A stretch of 64,000 nt of DNA from G965247775 sp965247775 (GTDB lineage: Bacteria > Chloroflexota > Dehalococcoidia > Bin125), in the NCBI GenBank assembly GCA_965247775.1, contig OZ252031.1, forward strand, positions 1,364,001-1,428,000, written 5' to 3'. The translations under genes were made by a program, and so were the position numbers. Below are positions 45,641 to 53,982 of this stretch, in pieces (position 1 is the stretch's first letter; each line of letters starts with the position of its first letter). Below the pieces are notes generated by a model. It had not been told where the DNA came from, searched no databases, and saw nothing but the letters and a program-made list of their open reading frames with translations.

Positions 45641-45953
45641 GCCACCATCCAGTCCCGCACCCCGCCGCCATCCGCGATACGCTGCCGAGGCTGATGTCGG
45701 GACAGTTGCGGGTGCGAGAGCGGAGCGGTCATAAGTGGCCCGTGTGACACCAACTGCAACTCTTGATACCAATGTGCTGCCAGAACTCTGGCGGAATCAG
45801 GAGAACGCTCCAACTACCCTCACTCGGGGTTCGGAAGACCGGGTCGGTAGTTCGCATCGGTGTTTCGAACATAGGTGGTGAGGACAGGATTGGGGATGCT
45901 GACATCCTTGCCGTCATGAAAGCGATCGATGTTGATCTTCAACGTCAGGGAAT
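45641..45953. other. Intergenic region, no supported gene
   Basis: About 310 bases between two gene fragments. GC content appears lower than in the flanks, and short frames exist on both strands, none with recognisable features, Shine-Dalgarno or coding-like composition. Confidence 0.4.
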
Positions 45954-46237
45954 GTCGAAGCGTCCAGACTCGCCGGCGCCGAGCCCACGCGGCAGTACAA
46001 GCCGCCCTCCGATGCGTATCTCAAGTCGGCCGCGATCATGGGGCGCCCGGCCAATGCACGATGGTTGCGGCTCACCAGGGCGACCTCGACGCCGCCGCGG
46101 CACTGGGCTTCCAGACGGCCTCTGTCCACCGTCCCGCAGAGCTGGGACCCGGATGCACGGTCGCGATACCCAGCCGCGTCAGCGCCGACTTCAGTGCCGG
46201 CAACCTCGAAGACCCGGCCGATCAGCTCGGCTGCTAG
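45954..46237 (+). pseudogene. C-terminal fragment of a type II haloacid dehalogenase
   Basis: The first frame reads VEASRLAGAEPTRQYKPPSD then AYLKSAAIMGRP; after a frameshift near 46055 it continues CTMVAAHQGDLDAAAALGFQ then TASVHRPAELGPG, to TAG 46235. The YKP lysine region and the VAAHxxDL acidic motif are the last catalytic motifs of L-2-haloacid dehalogenases (HAD superfamily). The N-terminal nucleophile half is missing. The gap from here to the Dps gene (about 115 bases) is empty apart from that gene's leader. Confidence 0.8.
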
Positions 46238-46353
46238 CCCGGCGGCGTCGCTAAACTTCCTAGCTATACCCCGCGAGCGACGCCCTGATGGCAGTTCGCC
46301 GCCGGCTCCGCTGATACACTGGCTGCACCGACCAATCGCGGCAAACGAGTGGG

Positions 46354-46812
46354 ATGATGGCGACAACCGTCTCGATCGAGACCGGCATGATCGGGATGCT
46401 GAACCGGCATCTCGCCACCACCAGCGACCTGGTGAGCCAGCTCAAGCAGGCGCACTGGAACGTTGTGGGGGAGAGCTTCATCGCCCTGCACGAGCTGTTC
46501 GACAGGCAGGCGGACCTGATGCGCGGCTACGCCGACGAGTATGCCGAGCGCATCCGCGCGCTCGACGGCGTGCCGCTGGGCACCGTGCGTCAGGCCGCCG
46601 CGGCCAGCGCGCTGGCGGAGTTCCCGGACGGCGAGGTCGACGCGCGCACGACCGCGGCGGTCCTGGAGGAGCGCTTCGCCGACTACTCCGCGATGCTCAG
46701 CGAGGCGATCCGCCAGAGCGAGAGCGTGGACCCGACGACGCAGGACCTGCTGATCGAGGTGCAGCGCGAGGTGGACCGGCAGACCTGGTTCCTGCGCGCA
46801 CATTTGCGCTAG
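46354..46812 (+). CDS. dps: Dps-family ferritin-like protein
   Basis: The 152-residue protein is a Dps-type mini-ferritin that oxidises and stores iron and can protect DNA. The ferroxidase motif is visible: KQAHWNVVG, LHELFD and DLMRGYADEYAERIRALDG, giving the His and Asp/Glu ligands shared between subunits. The four-helix length is normal. There are two tandem ATG codons; the second (46357) is equally possible. It appears intact although it stands between decayed genes, so it may be a retained passenger. Confidence 0.9.
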   Translation: MMATTVSIETGMIGMLNRHLATTSDLVSQLKQAHWNVVGESFIALHELFDRQADLMRGYADEYAERIRALDGVPLGTVRQAAAASALAEFPDGEVDARTTAAVLEERFADYSAMLSEAIRQSESVDPTTQDLLIEVQREVDRQTWFLRAHLR

Positions 46813-47003
46813 CCCCGGCGGCGGCCCCGTGTGCCCTGTCGTGTCCAGGCGATCGAGCCGAGGTCCCTCCCACCTGTCGCAAGCGTCGGCCTCCGCACTG
46901 CTGCCGGGGCGTCCCGCGACGAGACGCGGGTCGAGATCGCGACGAGCCCTGGCAAGTTGCTGGGAACCGATATCCCAGTCAAAAACGTCATCAACGAGAC
47001 GCC

Positions 47004-47186
47004 GGCTCGGGACAGATATTCGAGCACCACGTAGTTCGTGAGCAGGATGTGTGGGGGCTGCTGGAGGATACGACTCGCAGTCGTCTGCCCCGGTCTCGCC
47101 GGTGTAGCGGTCGAATCGCAGGGGGCATCCGGCCAGTTGCGCGCGCGGAAGTCTTCCCGCGCCTGGAGCTGGCTGTCGATTAGCGG
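47004..47186 (-). pseudogene. Fragment of a defence-type DEAD/DEAH helicase
   Basis: Three minus-strand frames in succession give LIDSQLQAREDFRARNWPDA, then CPLRFDRYTGETG, then QQPPHILLTNYVVLEYL. The order 'dSQ..., RYTGxT, PPHILLTNYxxLE' is typical of large DUF1998/DrmA-like and Lhr-like helicases found in defence islands. Only about 60 residues remain, with two frameshifts. The first residue abuts the CRISPR-like repeat at 47184. The stretch 46813-47003 between it and dps holds nothing I recognise. Confidence 0.6.
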
Positions 47187-47274
47187 TTCCCCCACACGCG
47201 CGGGGATAGACCACCGCATCGAGAATCTCCAGAGGCCCATCCAGGATGTTCCCCCGCACGCGCCGAGGATTAGG
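47184..47274. CRISPR. Degenerate orphan type I-E-like CRISPR repeat pair with one spacer
   Basis: A 29-base element at 47184-47212 (CGGTTCCCCCACACGCG...GGGATAGACC) resembles the type I-E repeat family, whose reverse form reads GGTCTATCCCCGC...GGGGGAACCG. After 33 bases a second, degenerate copy begins at 47246 (sharing TTCCCCC, CACGCGC and part of the end). No further copy occurs at a 61-62 base period on either side, and no cas gene is in the window. This is a remnant, not a functional array. The bases 47275-47428 hold no gene. Confidence 0.55.
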
Positions 47275-47428
47275 AGGATAGGCTGTACAGGTTCGGCCCA
47301 TCGAAACTTCCGGCGCGCTCAATGACCCTCCGAAGCAGGGGCCGGACGGAACTGGACTCAACGACAACCTGGTCGCGCTGGTACGGGCGGGGTCATAGTG
47401 CCCGCCGTGCGGAGATGTAAGGGAAAAC

Positions 47429-48613
47429 GTGTCGAACTCATTTGGCGGCGTCCGTGGAGTGATGCTGCTCTTGGTCTTCCTCGGGAGCGCGATCGTCCTG
47501 AGTACGGGGCCGGCGAGCGCTCAGGGGCCCGAGCCGGTTCCGATCAGCGCGCGCCCCGCGATGAGCAGTGAGGAACTTCGCAACCTGACGTATCCCAATA
47601 ACCTCACGGTCGACGCCGCGGCCCCGCTGACCGATGGGATGTACACGGAGCCCGCCGCGCCCGGCTCGGCGGCCCAGGTTACGGTGCAGTTCCAGCGCGC
47701 TGCCTTCGGCGCGGTTGCCGGCGAACCCGCCGCCGCGGTTGTCCTCGCAACGAACGGCGGCGGCTCCGGGACGTTCTTTGACCTGCACCTGGTGACGCGC
47801 GCGGCCGACGGCACGCCGCAGCCCGTCGCGCTGCGTGCCCTGGGCGACCGCATCCGTCTGCAGGGGCTCGCGTTTGCCGGCGAAGCAGTCCGGATCGACT
47901 TTACCGGTTTCGCCCTCACCGACCCTCTCTGCTGCCCCACTCTCAATGTGGCGCATGAGTTCCGCCTACGAGACGGCGAATTCGAGCTCATGCGTGGGCA
48001 AGAAGCGCCTGCGCTGCTCGCCGTCCCGGAGGGCCTCAGCCTCGCCGGGTGGTTCGGCGGGCCCACAACCTCTCGCGCGATCTTGGCCTCGGCGCCGTTG
48101 CTGGACCGTATCTGGGCGTTCGATCCGAGCGATGACATGTGGGCCGTCGATGGGCGTGAGCTGCCCCCCAACCTGCGTCACCTGATCCCGGTCGATCGTG
48201 GGAGCGGCCTGTTCCTCGTGGCGCGCGCGGCGACGGAGCTGTCCGTGCCGCTCCTCCCTGCCCCGGCCGCTTGCCCGCTCAACCCGGGCCCACCCCATCC
48301 CGTGGACCCCGCGATGATCGTCCAGCGCCCGGGCGCCGGGGAGCAACTCGCCGGCGCCGTGACGGTGGAGGGTTTGGCGCGCGTCTTCGAGGGGAACGTC
48401 CGCATCCGCATCCTGGGCGCCGACGACGGCGCTGTCCTCGCCGACACCTTCACGACCACCGAGGCGGGTGCGCCCGCCTTCGGTGCCTTTGCGACGGAGG
48501 TTCCCGTGCCCGTCACAGTGGAGACGGCAGCCTGCGTGCAGATCTTCGAGGAGTCCGCTCGGGACGGTAGCTTGGTCAACGTCGTCCAGATCGGCGTGAC
48601 GCTGGCGCCCTAG
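47429..48613 (+). CDS. Secreted protein with C-terminal Gmad2 domain
   Basis: The 394-residue protein starts with a signal peptide (GVMLLLVFLGSAIVLSTGPASAQG). The middle (about 40-265) is beta-rich with a CC pair (DPLCCPTLNVAHEFRLRDG), unknown to me. The C-terminal about 95 residues (RPGAGEQLAGAVTVEGLARV, NVRIRILGADDGAVLADTFT, CVQIFEESARDGS) match the Gmad2 immunoglobulin-like domain first named from spore-germination proteins and common in Gram-positive and Chloroflexi lipoproteins. The start is GTG 47429. It is an intact ORF among gene remnants, lying 150 bases after the CRISPR-like remnant. Confidence 0.8.
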   Translation: MSNSFGGVRGVMLLLVFLGSAIVLSTGPASAQGPEPVPISARPAMSSEELRNLTYPNNLTVDAAAPLTDGMYTEPAAPGSAAQVTVQFQRAAFGAVAGEPAAAVVLATNGGGSGTFFDLHLVTRAADGTPQPVALRALGDRIRLQGLAFAGEAVRIDFTGFALTDPLCCPTLNVAHEFRLRDGEFELMRGQEAPALLAVPEGLSLAGWFGGPTTSRAILASAPLLDRIWAFDPSDDMWAVDGRELPPNLRHLIPVDRGSGLFLVARAATELSVPLLPAPAACPLNPGPPHPVDPAMIVQRPGAGEQLAGAVTVEGLARVFEGNVRIRILGADDGAVLADTFTTTEAGAPAFGAFATEVPVPVTVETAACVQIFEESARDGSLVNVVQIGVTLAP

Positions 48614-48670
48614 CCCTCGCCCGCCGACTTCCCGGCCGCAGTTGCCCAGAAGTCCCGCCTCGGTCAGGAC

Positions 48671-48860
48671 GGGTTCGCGGTCGGCGCGCAGGTCTGGGTG
48701 CTGGTCGTTGTGGAAGCTGTCCTCCGTGGGCGATCTGGCCGTCGATACCACGAATCGCGAGGTTCATCTTCGCCAGGCGCCAGGTCGTATAGTTCGACTC
48801 CTGACCGTAGATCGAGATATCGCCGATCTTCCCGCTGTGCGCCTCGATGAACTTCTCGCT
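48671..48860 (-). pseudogene. Fragment of type I DNA methyltransferase HsdM
   Basis: The minus strand reads SSEKFIEAHSGKIGDISIYG, QESNYTTWRLAKMNLAIRGI, then after a frameshift near 48727 EDSFHNDQHPDLRAD. This stretch immediately precedes the catalytic NPPF motif in HsdM proteins. The NPPF motif itself and everything else are missing. With the HsdR tail 3.6 kb away it marks a former type I restriction-modification system. The 300 bases between this fragment and the transposase fragment show nothing certain. Confidence 0.8.
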
Positions 48861-49172
48861 AGATACGCGGGCTGCCGGAAGAGGACCGGCAACTCCGTGA
48901 AAGCCGAGTGCGGCCGGGCTGCCTTCACCACGCCGCACCACCTTCCGGCCGATCCGCCCCCTCCCCGGCCGCGCCAGCCGGGCCGGAAGGATAGCCCGCC
49001 CGACGGGGATTACGTCATAGGTGCGGTGGTGCGCAACCGCACTTCCTCTCGGAACGGAATAGGTGACGCTCATCCTCCAGCAGCGCCGGCCGTGGGGGTG
49101 CAAAACGTCATCCGGCCCCGTCAAAGGGGCCGACCCGCGATCCTTCCGGATCGGGAGGATCCGGTCATGTAG

Positions 49173-49381
49173 CTCTACCTCCGTCTCGTGGTCGCCACGG
49201 TCCGCCCGGCAGGGATGGCCCGGCGAGACCTGCTCTCGGAGAACCTTGCGCTGCGCCAACAGCTCGCCGTGTATCGGCGGCAGACGTATGCCCACGCCTG
49301 CACCAACGCGATCGGCTGTTCTGGACGCTCGTCCGGCCCCGATGGGTCGAGTGTCGCGACGCCCTGGTCTTCGTCCAACAG
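49173..49381 (+). mobile_element. N-terminal fragment of an integrase-type transposase
   Basis: The plus strand reads LYLRLVVATVRPAGMARRDL, LSENLALRQQLAVYRRQT and, after a frameshift near 49288, PRLHQRDRLFWTLVRPRW then VECRDALVFVQQ. This is the conserved N-terminal region of integrase-core transposases (the 'LALRHQLAVLRR...RDRLFW' pattern). The catalytic DDE core is absent: at about 49381 the sequence changes to the inverted alcohol dehydrogenase fragment. No terminal inverted repeats were found. Confidence 0.75.
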
Positions 49382-49679
49382 GGCGCACACCCCGAATCCC
49401 CATGCCCCATAGACGGCAACCGCGTCACCCGGCTTGACATCCTCGACGCCCGAGCCGACGGCCTCCACCTGTCCCGCGTTCTCGTGTCCGAGTGTGAGCG
49501 GCAGACGAGCGCCGTAATAGGGCAACCGGATCCTCATCCCCGTCGATGATGCGCAAGTAGCGGGCGCCGACGTTTGCCACTCGGACGTCAGGAACCGGGA
49601 CCTGCTCAACCCGCAGGGGCCCCGGCCCATAGAAACGGGCCGTCGGTCCGGGCCAGATTCTCGTTCGTGTAGCAAGCAT
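49382..49679 (-). pseudogene. N-terminal fragment of a zinc alcohol dehydrogenase
   Basis: From ATG 49679 the minus strand reads MLATRTRIWPGPTARFYGPG, PLRVEQVPVPDVRVANVG; after a frameshift and an internal deletion it continues RLPYYGARLPLTLGHENAGQ, VEAVGSGVEDVKPGDAVAVY and GAWGFGVCAL, where it stops at the transposase junction. GHE is the catalytic zinc motif. Structural zinc and nucleotide-binding halves are missing. The normal catalytic Cys region also seems lost in the deletion. An intact homologue lies at 61363. Confidence 0.8.
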
Positions 49680-49681
49680 CC

Positions 49682-50809
49682 CTAGCCGCCGGCCGTCTTC
49701 CGCGGCGCACCGCCGGTGAAGAACGCGTAGCCGCGCCCCGGCACTGTGACGATGTAGCGCGGGTCGGTGTGGTCTTCCTCGATCTTGGCTCGCAGTCGGG
49801 AGATCACCGTACGCACGAGCCCGATGCTCGCGCGATCGGTCTCGCTCCAGGTTGCGCCCAAGATCTCCTCGGCCGGGATCACTCTTTCCCGGTTCTCGAC
49901 CAGGATCTGGAGCACGGAGAATTCCGTCGGCGTGAGCGAGACCGGGGTGCCCGCCCGCCAGATGCGCCGCTGGCGCACGTCGATTGCAACGTCGCCGTGC
50001 TGGAAGACGCTGGGGCCGTGATGCGCGCCGTCATCGGTTACCTCGGTGGCCTGCAACGTGAAGAGCGCGTCCGGCCACCCGAAGATCTTGGGAACCGTGA
50101 TGAGATAGTCGCTGTCGGGCATCCGGGTTATGTAGCACTCAGCCGTCAGTTCCTGTCCTTCCACGCCGCGTAAGGCCCAGGTGCCCTGCCGCATCCCGTG
50201 GAGGTCCACTCGCTCGAGGATCTGCCTTATCTCCTCCGGCTTCACCCCCGGCAAGAAATCGGCCAGCCCGCGCCCGACCAGCTCGGATCGACAAACATTC
50301 ATCAGTGCCGTGGCGGCGTCGTTGCCGAAGAGGACCACCCCCTGGAGGTTGAGGACCACGATGGGACAGGGGACGCAGTCGTAGCTGCGACACCAGGCGT
50401 CCCAGCGCCCATCGCGCTCGTTCAGCCTTAAGAAGGCAGCGGCGTAGCGGTCGTCGGCGATGCGCACCGCCAAGCAGATGCCGGTGATCTCAGTGCCATC
50501 CTTGCGGCGCACGGCGCTGAGGCCGGAGCTGGCACCGAGCGCGTGGAAGCGGGCGAATTCCCGCTGCGCCTGGGCGAGCTTCTCCTCCGGGACCGTGGTC
50601 GACCAGTGCCGGCCGATCAACTCGCTGCGGACGTAGCCCACAAGCCGGCAGTAGTCGGGGCTGGGGTCCACGATGCTGCCACCGCTGTCGAGGATGCAGA
50701 TGGCAGCGGCTCCACTTGCGGCCCCGTCCGGGACCTCAAGTTGCTTCCGGACGTGCTCCGGCAGCGTGGTGACAGCCGGCCAATCAGGCGCGGGGTTGGG
50801 ATGAGGCAT
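49682..50809 (-). CDS. PAS-PAS-winged-helix transcriptional regulator
   Basis: The 375-residue protein has two PAS domains (about 33-130 and 145-245; CRLVGYVRSELIGRHWS and GNDAATALMNVCRSELVGRG) and a C-terminal OmpR/PhoB-type winged helix (about 270-365; SLTPTEFSVLQILVENR, LVRTVISRLRAKIE, VPGRGYAF). There is no receiver domain, so it probably senses a small molecule or cofactor directly rather than a histidine kinase. The start ATG 50809 has GGAGGGGG just upstream; an in-frame extension to 51196 looks non-coding. It is divergent from the importer genes and is their likely regulator. Confidence 0.85.
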   Translation of the reverse strand: MPHPNPAPDWPAVTTLPEHVRKQLEVPDGAASGAAAICILDSGGSIVDPSPDYCRLVGYVRSELIGRHWSTTVPEEKLAQAQREFARFHALGASSGLSAVRRKDGTEITGICLAVRIADDRYAAAFLRLNERDGRWDAWCRSYDCVPCPIVVLNLQGVVLFGNDAATALMNVCRSELVGRGLADFLPGVKPEEIRQILERVDLHGMRQGTWALRGVEGQELTAECYITRMPDSDYLITVPKIFGWPDALFTLQATEVTDDGAHHGPSVFQHGDVAIDVRQRRIWRAGTPVSLTPTEFSVLQILVENRERVIPAEEILGATWSETDRASIGLVRTVISRLRAKIEEDHTDPRYIVTVPGRGYAFFTGGAPRKTAGG

Positions 50810-50960
50810 GCGGCCCCCTCCGCTTCCCGGACATCCGCCCTGTACGCGCCGCCACCCCTTACCGACCCCGCCGGGCGGCGCGGTGGGCCGGGAGCGGATG
50901 CTACTACACCGCGTCCCCACCTCGCCTCCAGACCGGACCGGCGGCGCCAGGTTGCCATCT

Positions 50961-50977
50961 TGAAACCGAAGTGAAAC
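50961..50977. promoter_or_regulatory. TGAAAC direct repeat, probable operator
   Basis: TGAAAC at 50961-50966 and again at 50972-50977 gives an 11-bp period, the spacing typical of tandem binding by OmpR/PhoB-type winged-helix proteins. It sits in the 342-base divergent gap between the PAS-winged-helix regulator and the importer operon. A TAGCAT -10-like box for the importer is at 51089-51094. Otherwise this gap has nothing notable. Confidence 0.45.
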
Positions 50978-51151
50978 GTCCCCTGCCCCGGCCTCCTCGT
51001 ACCATCGAGCCCGCGAGAACCCCGTTGGGGTCCTCGTGAGCTGCGAAGCATGCGCAGGCAGCCCGGGCGGGGTGAATCCGCGATCGGCTAGCATTCGGCA
51101 GAGACCGACAGGGGAACGTCCCCGCGCGTGGGCCGTCAGGAGGAACGCAGG

Positions 51152-52960
51152 ATGAATCATCAGCCGAACGATGCGAACTACTGGCAGCGTCTGCACAGAC
51201 AGCGCGTCACCCGGCGCCGGCTGCTCTCGGCTGCCGGGCGCGCCGGTGTCGGCGCCGCAGGCCTGGCCCTGCTTGGCTGCGGCGGCGATGACGATGCCGC
51301 GGAGCCAGCGGCCGCGGCCCAGCCGGCCGCGGCCCAGCCGGAGGCGGCCCAGCCGGCCCCCGAAGCAGCCGCTGAGCAGGTGGCCGAACAGGTGGCCGAA
51401 CAGGTGGCTGAGCAGGCCGAGCCGCCTCCGCCGCCGGCGGAAGAGCCCGAGGCGCCGGCGGCCGAGGCCGGCGTGGTGCGGGGTGGCATTCTCCGTGAGG
51501 GGTACGACCGCGGCAGCGAGCGGATGGACCCGATCGCGGCGCTGTGGTGGGACGCCTCATCGTTCCCCGCGGTGCACGAGACCATGTTCGCGCTCGACGC
51601 CAGAGCCAACAACCTTCCGCTCATCGCGAGCGGCTGGGAGACGAGCGACGACGGCTTGACCACCGTCTTCACCATCCGCGAGGGGCTCTCGTTCCACACG
51701 GGGACACCGATTAACGCGGAGACGGTCGCGCGGTCGCTCAATTGGACGAACAACCCGGCCGGCGGCGGCTTCGTGCACCTGTTCTGGGATCCAGTGGAGA
51801 GCATTGAGGCGGGCGCCGACAACACGGTCACAATCAAGATGGCGCATCCGTTCGTGGGCTTCTTCACCGTCGCGAATAACGGCTTCGCTTCGGTCTTCGA
51901 CTCCGACCTCTGGGAACAGCTGGGCGGCGAGTACGGACTGACGGGAGAGGACGCGGGCAGCGGCCCCTTCACCCTCAGCGAATACGTGCCGGGCAGTCAC
52001 CTGGACGTGACGCGCTGGGACGGGTATCCGGGCTCGACCTTGCCGTTCCACCAGAACCAGGGCCCGGCCTATCTGGACGGGATCCGCTGGGTGGATGTGA
52101 AGGAGCCCGCGACACGGGCGCAGGAGCTGGAGGCGGGCAACATCGATGCACTGCACGGACCAGCCTTCCCCGACATCCAGCGCTTGATCGACGATGGCAA
52201 CTTCAACGTGATCCAGAACGTCACCCTGGGTCACTACTTCATGGGGCTCAACCATGAGCGGGAGGCACTGGGCTTCAACGACCCGCGAGTGCGGCAAGCG
52301 ATCTCCCACGCCATCGACCGCGAAGCGATCGTGCAGGCGGTCTTCCTAGGCTTCGGCGAGGCGGCCTACAGCTTCGTGCCGACGGCGGACAACAACTACC
52401 AAGAGGGTACGGTCGACTTCGGGCGCTTCGATCCGGGCATGGCGATGCAATTGCTCGACGCGGCGGAACGCACGGGGGACCCGCGGATCTCGTTCAGCAT
52501 CCCCACGGAGACGAGCGCGGAAGAGGTTCAGGTGGCGCAGGTAGTGCAGGAATTCCTGCGCGACGTCGGCATCGACATGGACTTCACCCCCACCGACACG
52601 GTGTTTGGCGACATCATCGAGGGCGACATCGATGGCTACATGTTCGAGAACTTGTGGCACGACATGATCGATGGGACGGTGTTCTGGGCCAAGGGGGAGT
52701 TCATCGGCGGTTGCTGCAACGGGTCGAGGGCGAACATCCCTGAAGTCAACGAGGGCTACGATGAATGGAAGCGCTCCGCCACGCTCGACGAGCGCGCCGT
52801 CGCTTCGGCCAAGATCCAGCTCGCGGCCGCGGAGCAGATTCCCTTCCTGACCCTCGCAACGCGCTCCAACATCTGGGTGCACCACAACCGCGTGCATAAC
52901 TGGAACCCGCTAGAGCCCAACCTCTACCCGTTCTACCAGGACGTTTGGCTGGAAGCCTAG
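51152..52960 (+). CDS. Peptide/solute-binding lipoprotein of an ABC importer (DppA/OppA family)
   Basis: The product (602 aa) is an extracellular family 5 solute-binding protein. The N-terminus has a twin-arginine-like RVTRRRLLSAAG and a lipobox LALLGCGG, so it is a lipid-anchored protein probably exported folded. A linker of about 70 residues is low complexity (AAAQPAAAQPEAAQP; VAEQVAEQVAEQ). The binding domain (GGILREGYDRGSERMDPIAA, LSFHTGTPINAETVARSLNW, RQAISHAIDREAIV) is complete. AGGAGG precedes ATG 51152. It heads an operon with two permeases and two ATPases. The substrate is not determinable; family members bind peptides, but also other solutes. Confidence 0.93.
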   Translation: MNHQPNDANYWQRLHRQRVTRRRLLSAAGRAGVGAAGLALLGCGGDDDAAEPAAAAQPAAAQPEAAQPAPEAAAEQVAEQVAEQVAEQAEPPPPPAEEPEAPAAEAGVVRGGILREGYDRGSERMDPIAALWWDASSFPAVHETMFALDARANNLPLIASGWETSDDGLTTVFTIREGLSFHTGTPINAETVARSLNWTNNPAGGGFVHLFWDPVESIEAGADNTVTIKMAHPFVGFFTVANNGFASVFDSDLWEQLGGEYGLTGEDAGSGPFTLSEYVPGSHLDVTRWDGYPGSTLPFHQNQGPAYLDGIRWVDVKEPATRAQELEAGNIDALHGPAFPDIQRLIDDGNFNVIQNVTLGHYFMGLNHEREALGFNDPRVRQAISHAIDREAIVQAVFLGFGEAAYSFVPTADNNYQEGTVDFGRFDPGMAMQLLDAAERTGDPRISFSIPTETSAEEVQVAQVVQEFLRDVGIDMDFTPTDTVFGDIIEGDIDGYMFENLWHDMIDGTVFWAKGEFIGGCCNGSRANIPEVNEGYDEWKRSATLDERAVASAKIQLAAAEQIPFLTLATRSNIWVHHNRVHNWNPLEPNLYPFYQDVWLEA

Positions 52961-52963
52961 CTT

Positions 52964-53018
52964 GCGGGTGAGGGGGCAGTGTCAACGCGGCCCCTCGCCG
53001 ATGGAGGGACGCACCCGC
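52964..53018 (+). promoter_or_regulatory. Intercistronic stem-loop between binding protein and permease
   Basis: GCGGGTG (52964-52970) pairs with CACCCGC (53012-53018), and inside it AGGGG (52971-52975) pairs with CCCCT (52991-52995). Such structures after binding-protein genes often stabilise the upstream mRNA and lower permease expression. No T-tract follows. Confidence 0.4.
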
Positions 53019-53048
53019 GCCCTGAACGCCTGACGGAGGGGGAACCCG

Positions 53049-53972
53049 GTGGGGCGATACCTGCTTGGGCGGTCGCTCTACACCCTCATCGTCATCTTCG
53101 CGGCGTCGGTCGTGATCTTCTGGACGCTGCGACTCTCGCCCGGCACGCCGGAGGACACGATCCATCAACCGGTTCGTGCCGAAGAGGCGATCAGGGTCTT
53201 TCGTGAGGAGCACGGTCTCAACGACCCGGTCTACGTCCAGTATGCCAACTTCCTGGGCGATGTCTTTCTGCACGGCGACCTGGGCACGTCGATCGCGAAC
53301 AACAAGCCCGTCAGCGACCTGATCGGCGAATTCGGTAAGAACACGGCCATCCTCGTGAGCGCAGGCGCGCTGGTCATCGTCCTCCTGGCGGTGCCGCTGG
53401 GCGTCATCGCGGCAGTGAAGCGCGACACCTGGATCGACCGCGGCATCATGGGCTTCGCCGCGCTGGGCATGGGCGTGCCCAACTTCATCCTCGCCCTCTT
53501 CCTGATCTTGATCGTGGGGATCGAGCTGAATCTCTTACCGATCTCCGGCAAGGGGGGGATCAAGCACCTGATTCTGCCGGTGGCGGTGCTGGCCGCGGAG
53601 GGGGTCGCGGTCATGCTGCGTTTGATGCGGGCGTCGATGCTGGAACAGCTCGAGCAGGACTACATTCGTACGCTGCGAGCGAAGGGGCTGAGCCGCACCC
53701 GCATCATCTGGCAGCACGCGCTGCGGAACGCGCTGCTGCCCATCGTCTCGTTGACCGCGCTGCAGGTAGCCGCACTCGTGGGCTACACGTTCGTTGTGGA
53801 GATCATCTTCCGCTGGCCGGGAATCAGTCGCCTGTTAATCGATAGCACGCTCGACCGCGACTATCCCGTGGCGCTGGTCATCACGCTTCTCTTCACGATG
53901 ACGGTCATCCTGGCGAACTTCGCTGCGAACGTGGCCTACGCCATCGTCGATCCCCGGATCCGCCAGGTCTGA
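53049..53972 (+). CDS. ABC importer permease, DppB/OppB type
   Basis: The 307-residue membrane protein has about six transmembrane helices (about 9-31, 95-118, 130-160, 172-195, 238-262, 275-300) and the family's EAA loop (EQDYIRTLRAKGLSRTRIIW) that contacts the ATPase. The motif after TM1 (LSPGTPEDT) and the end NVAYAIVDPRIR are typical. The start is GTG 53049 with GGAGGGGGA 6 bases upstream. The next permease starts 10 bases after its stop. Confidence 0.93.
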   Translation: MGRYLLGRSLYTLIVIFAASVVIFWTLRLSPGTPEDTIHQPVRAEEAIRVFREEHGLNDPVYVQYANFLGDVFLHGDLGTSIANNKPVSDLIGEFGKNTAILVSAGALVIVLLAVPLGVIAAVKRDTWIDRGIMGFAALGMGVPNFILALFLILIVGIELNLLPISGKGGIKHLILPVAVLAAEGVAVMLRLMRASMLEQLEQDYIRTLRAKGLSRTRIIWQHALRNALLPIVSLTALQVAALVGYTFVVEIIFRWPGISRLLIDSTLDRDYPVALVITLLFTMTVILANFAANVAYAIVDPRIRQV

Positions 53973-53982
53973 GGGGCGCGCG

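Noticed and set aside
46264..47367. A 367-codon minus-strand frame across dps
   Set aside because: It is antisense to dps over most of its length; only a short part (RYTGET region) is credible, as a helicase fragment.
51300..51470. Repeats in the solute-binding protein linker as a mobile or regulatory repeat
   Set aside because: They are ordinary low-complexity Ala/Gln/Glu linker codons (AEQV units) after a lipobox.
52368..52560. Codon-level oddities and minus-strand frames inside the solute-binding protein
   Set aside because: They are shadows; the plus-strand protein is conserved throughout.
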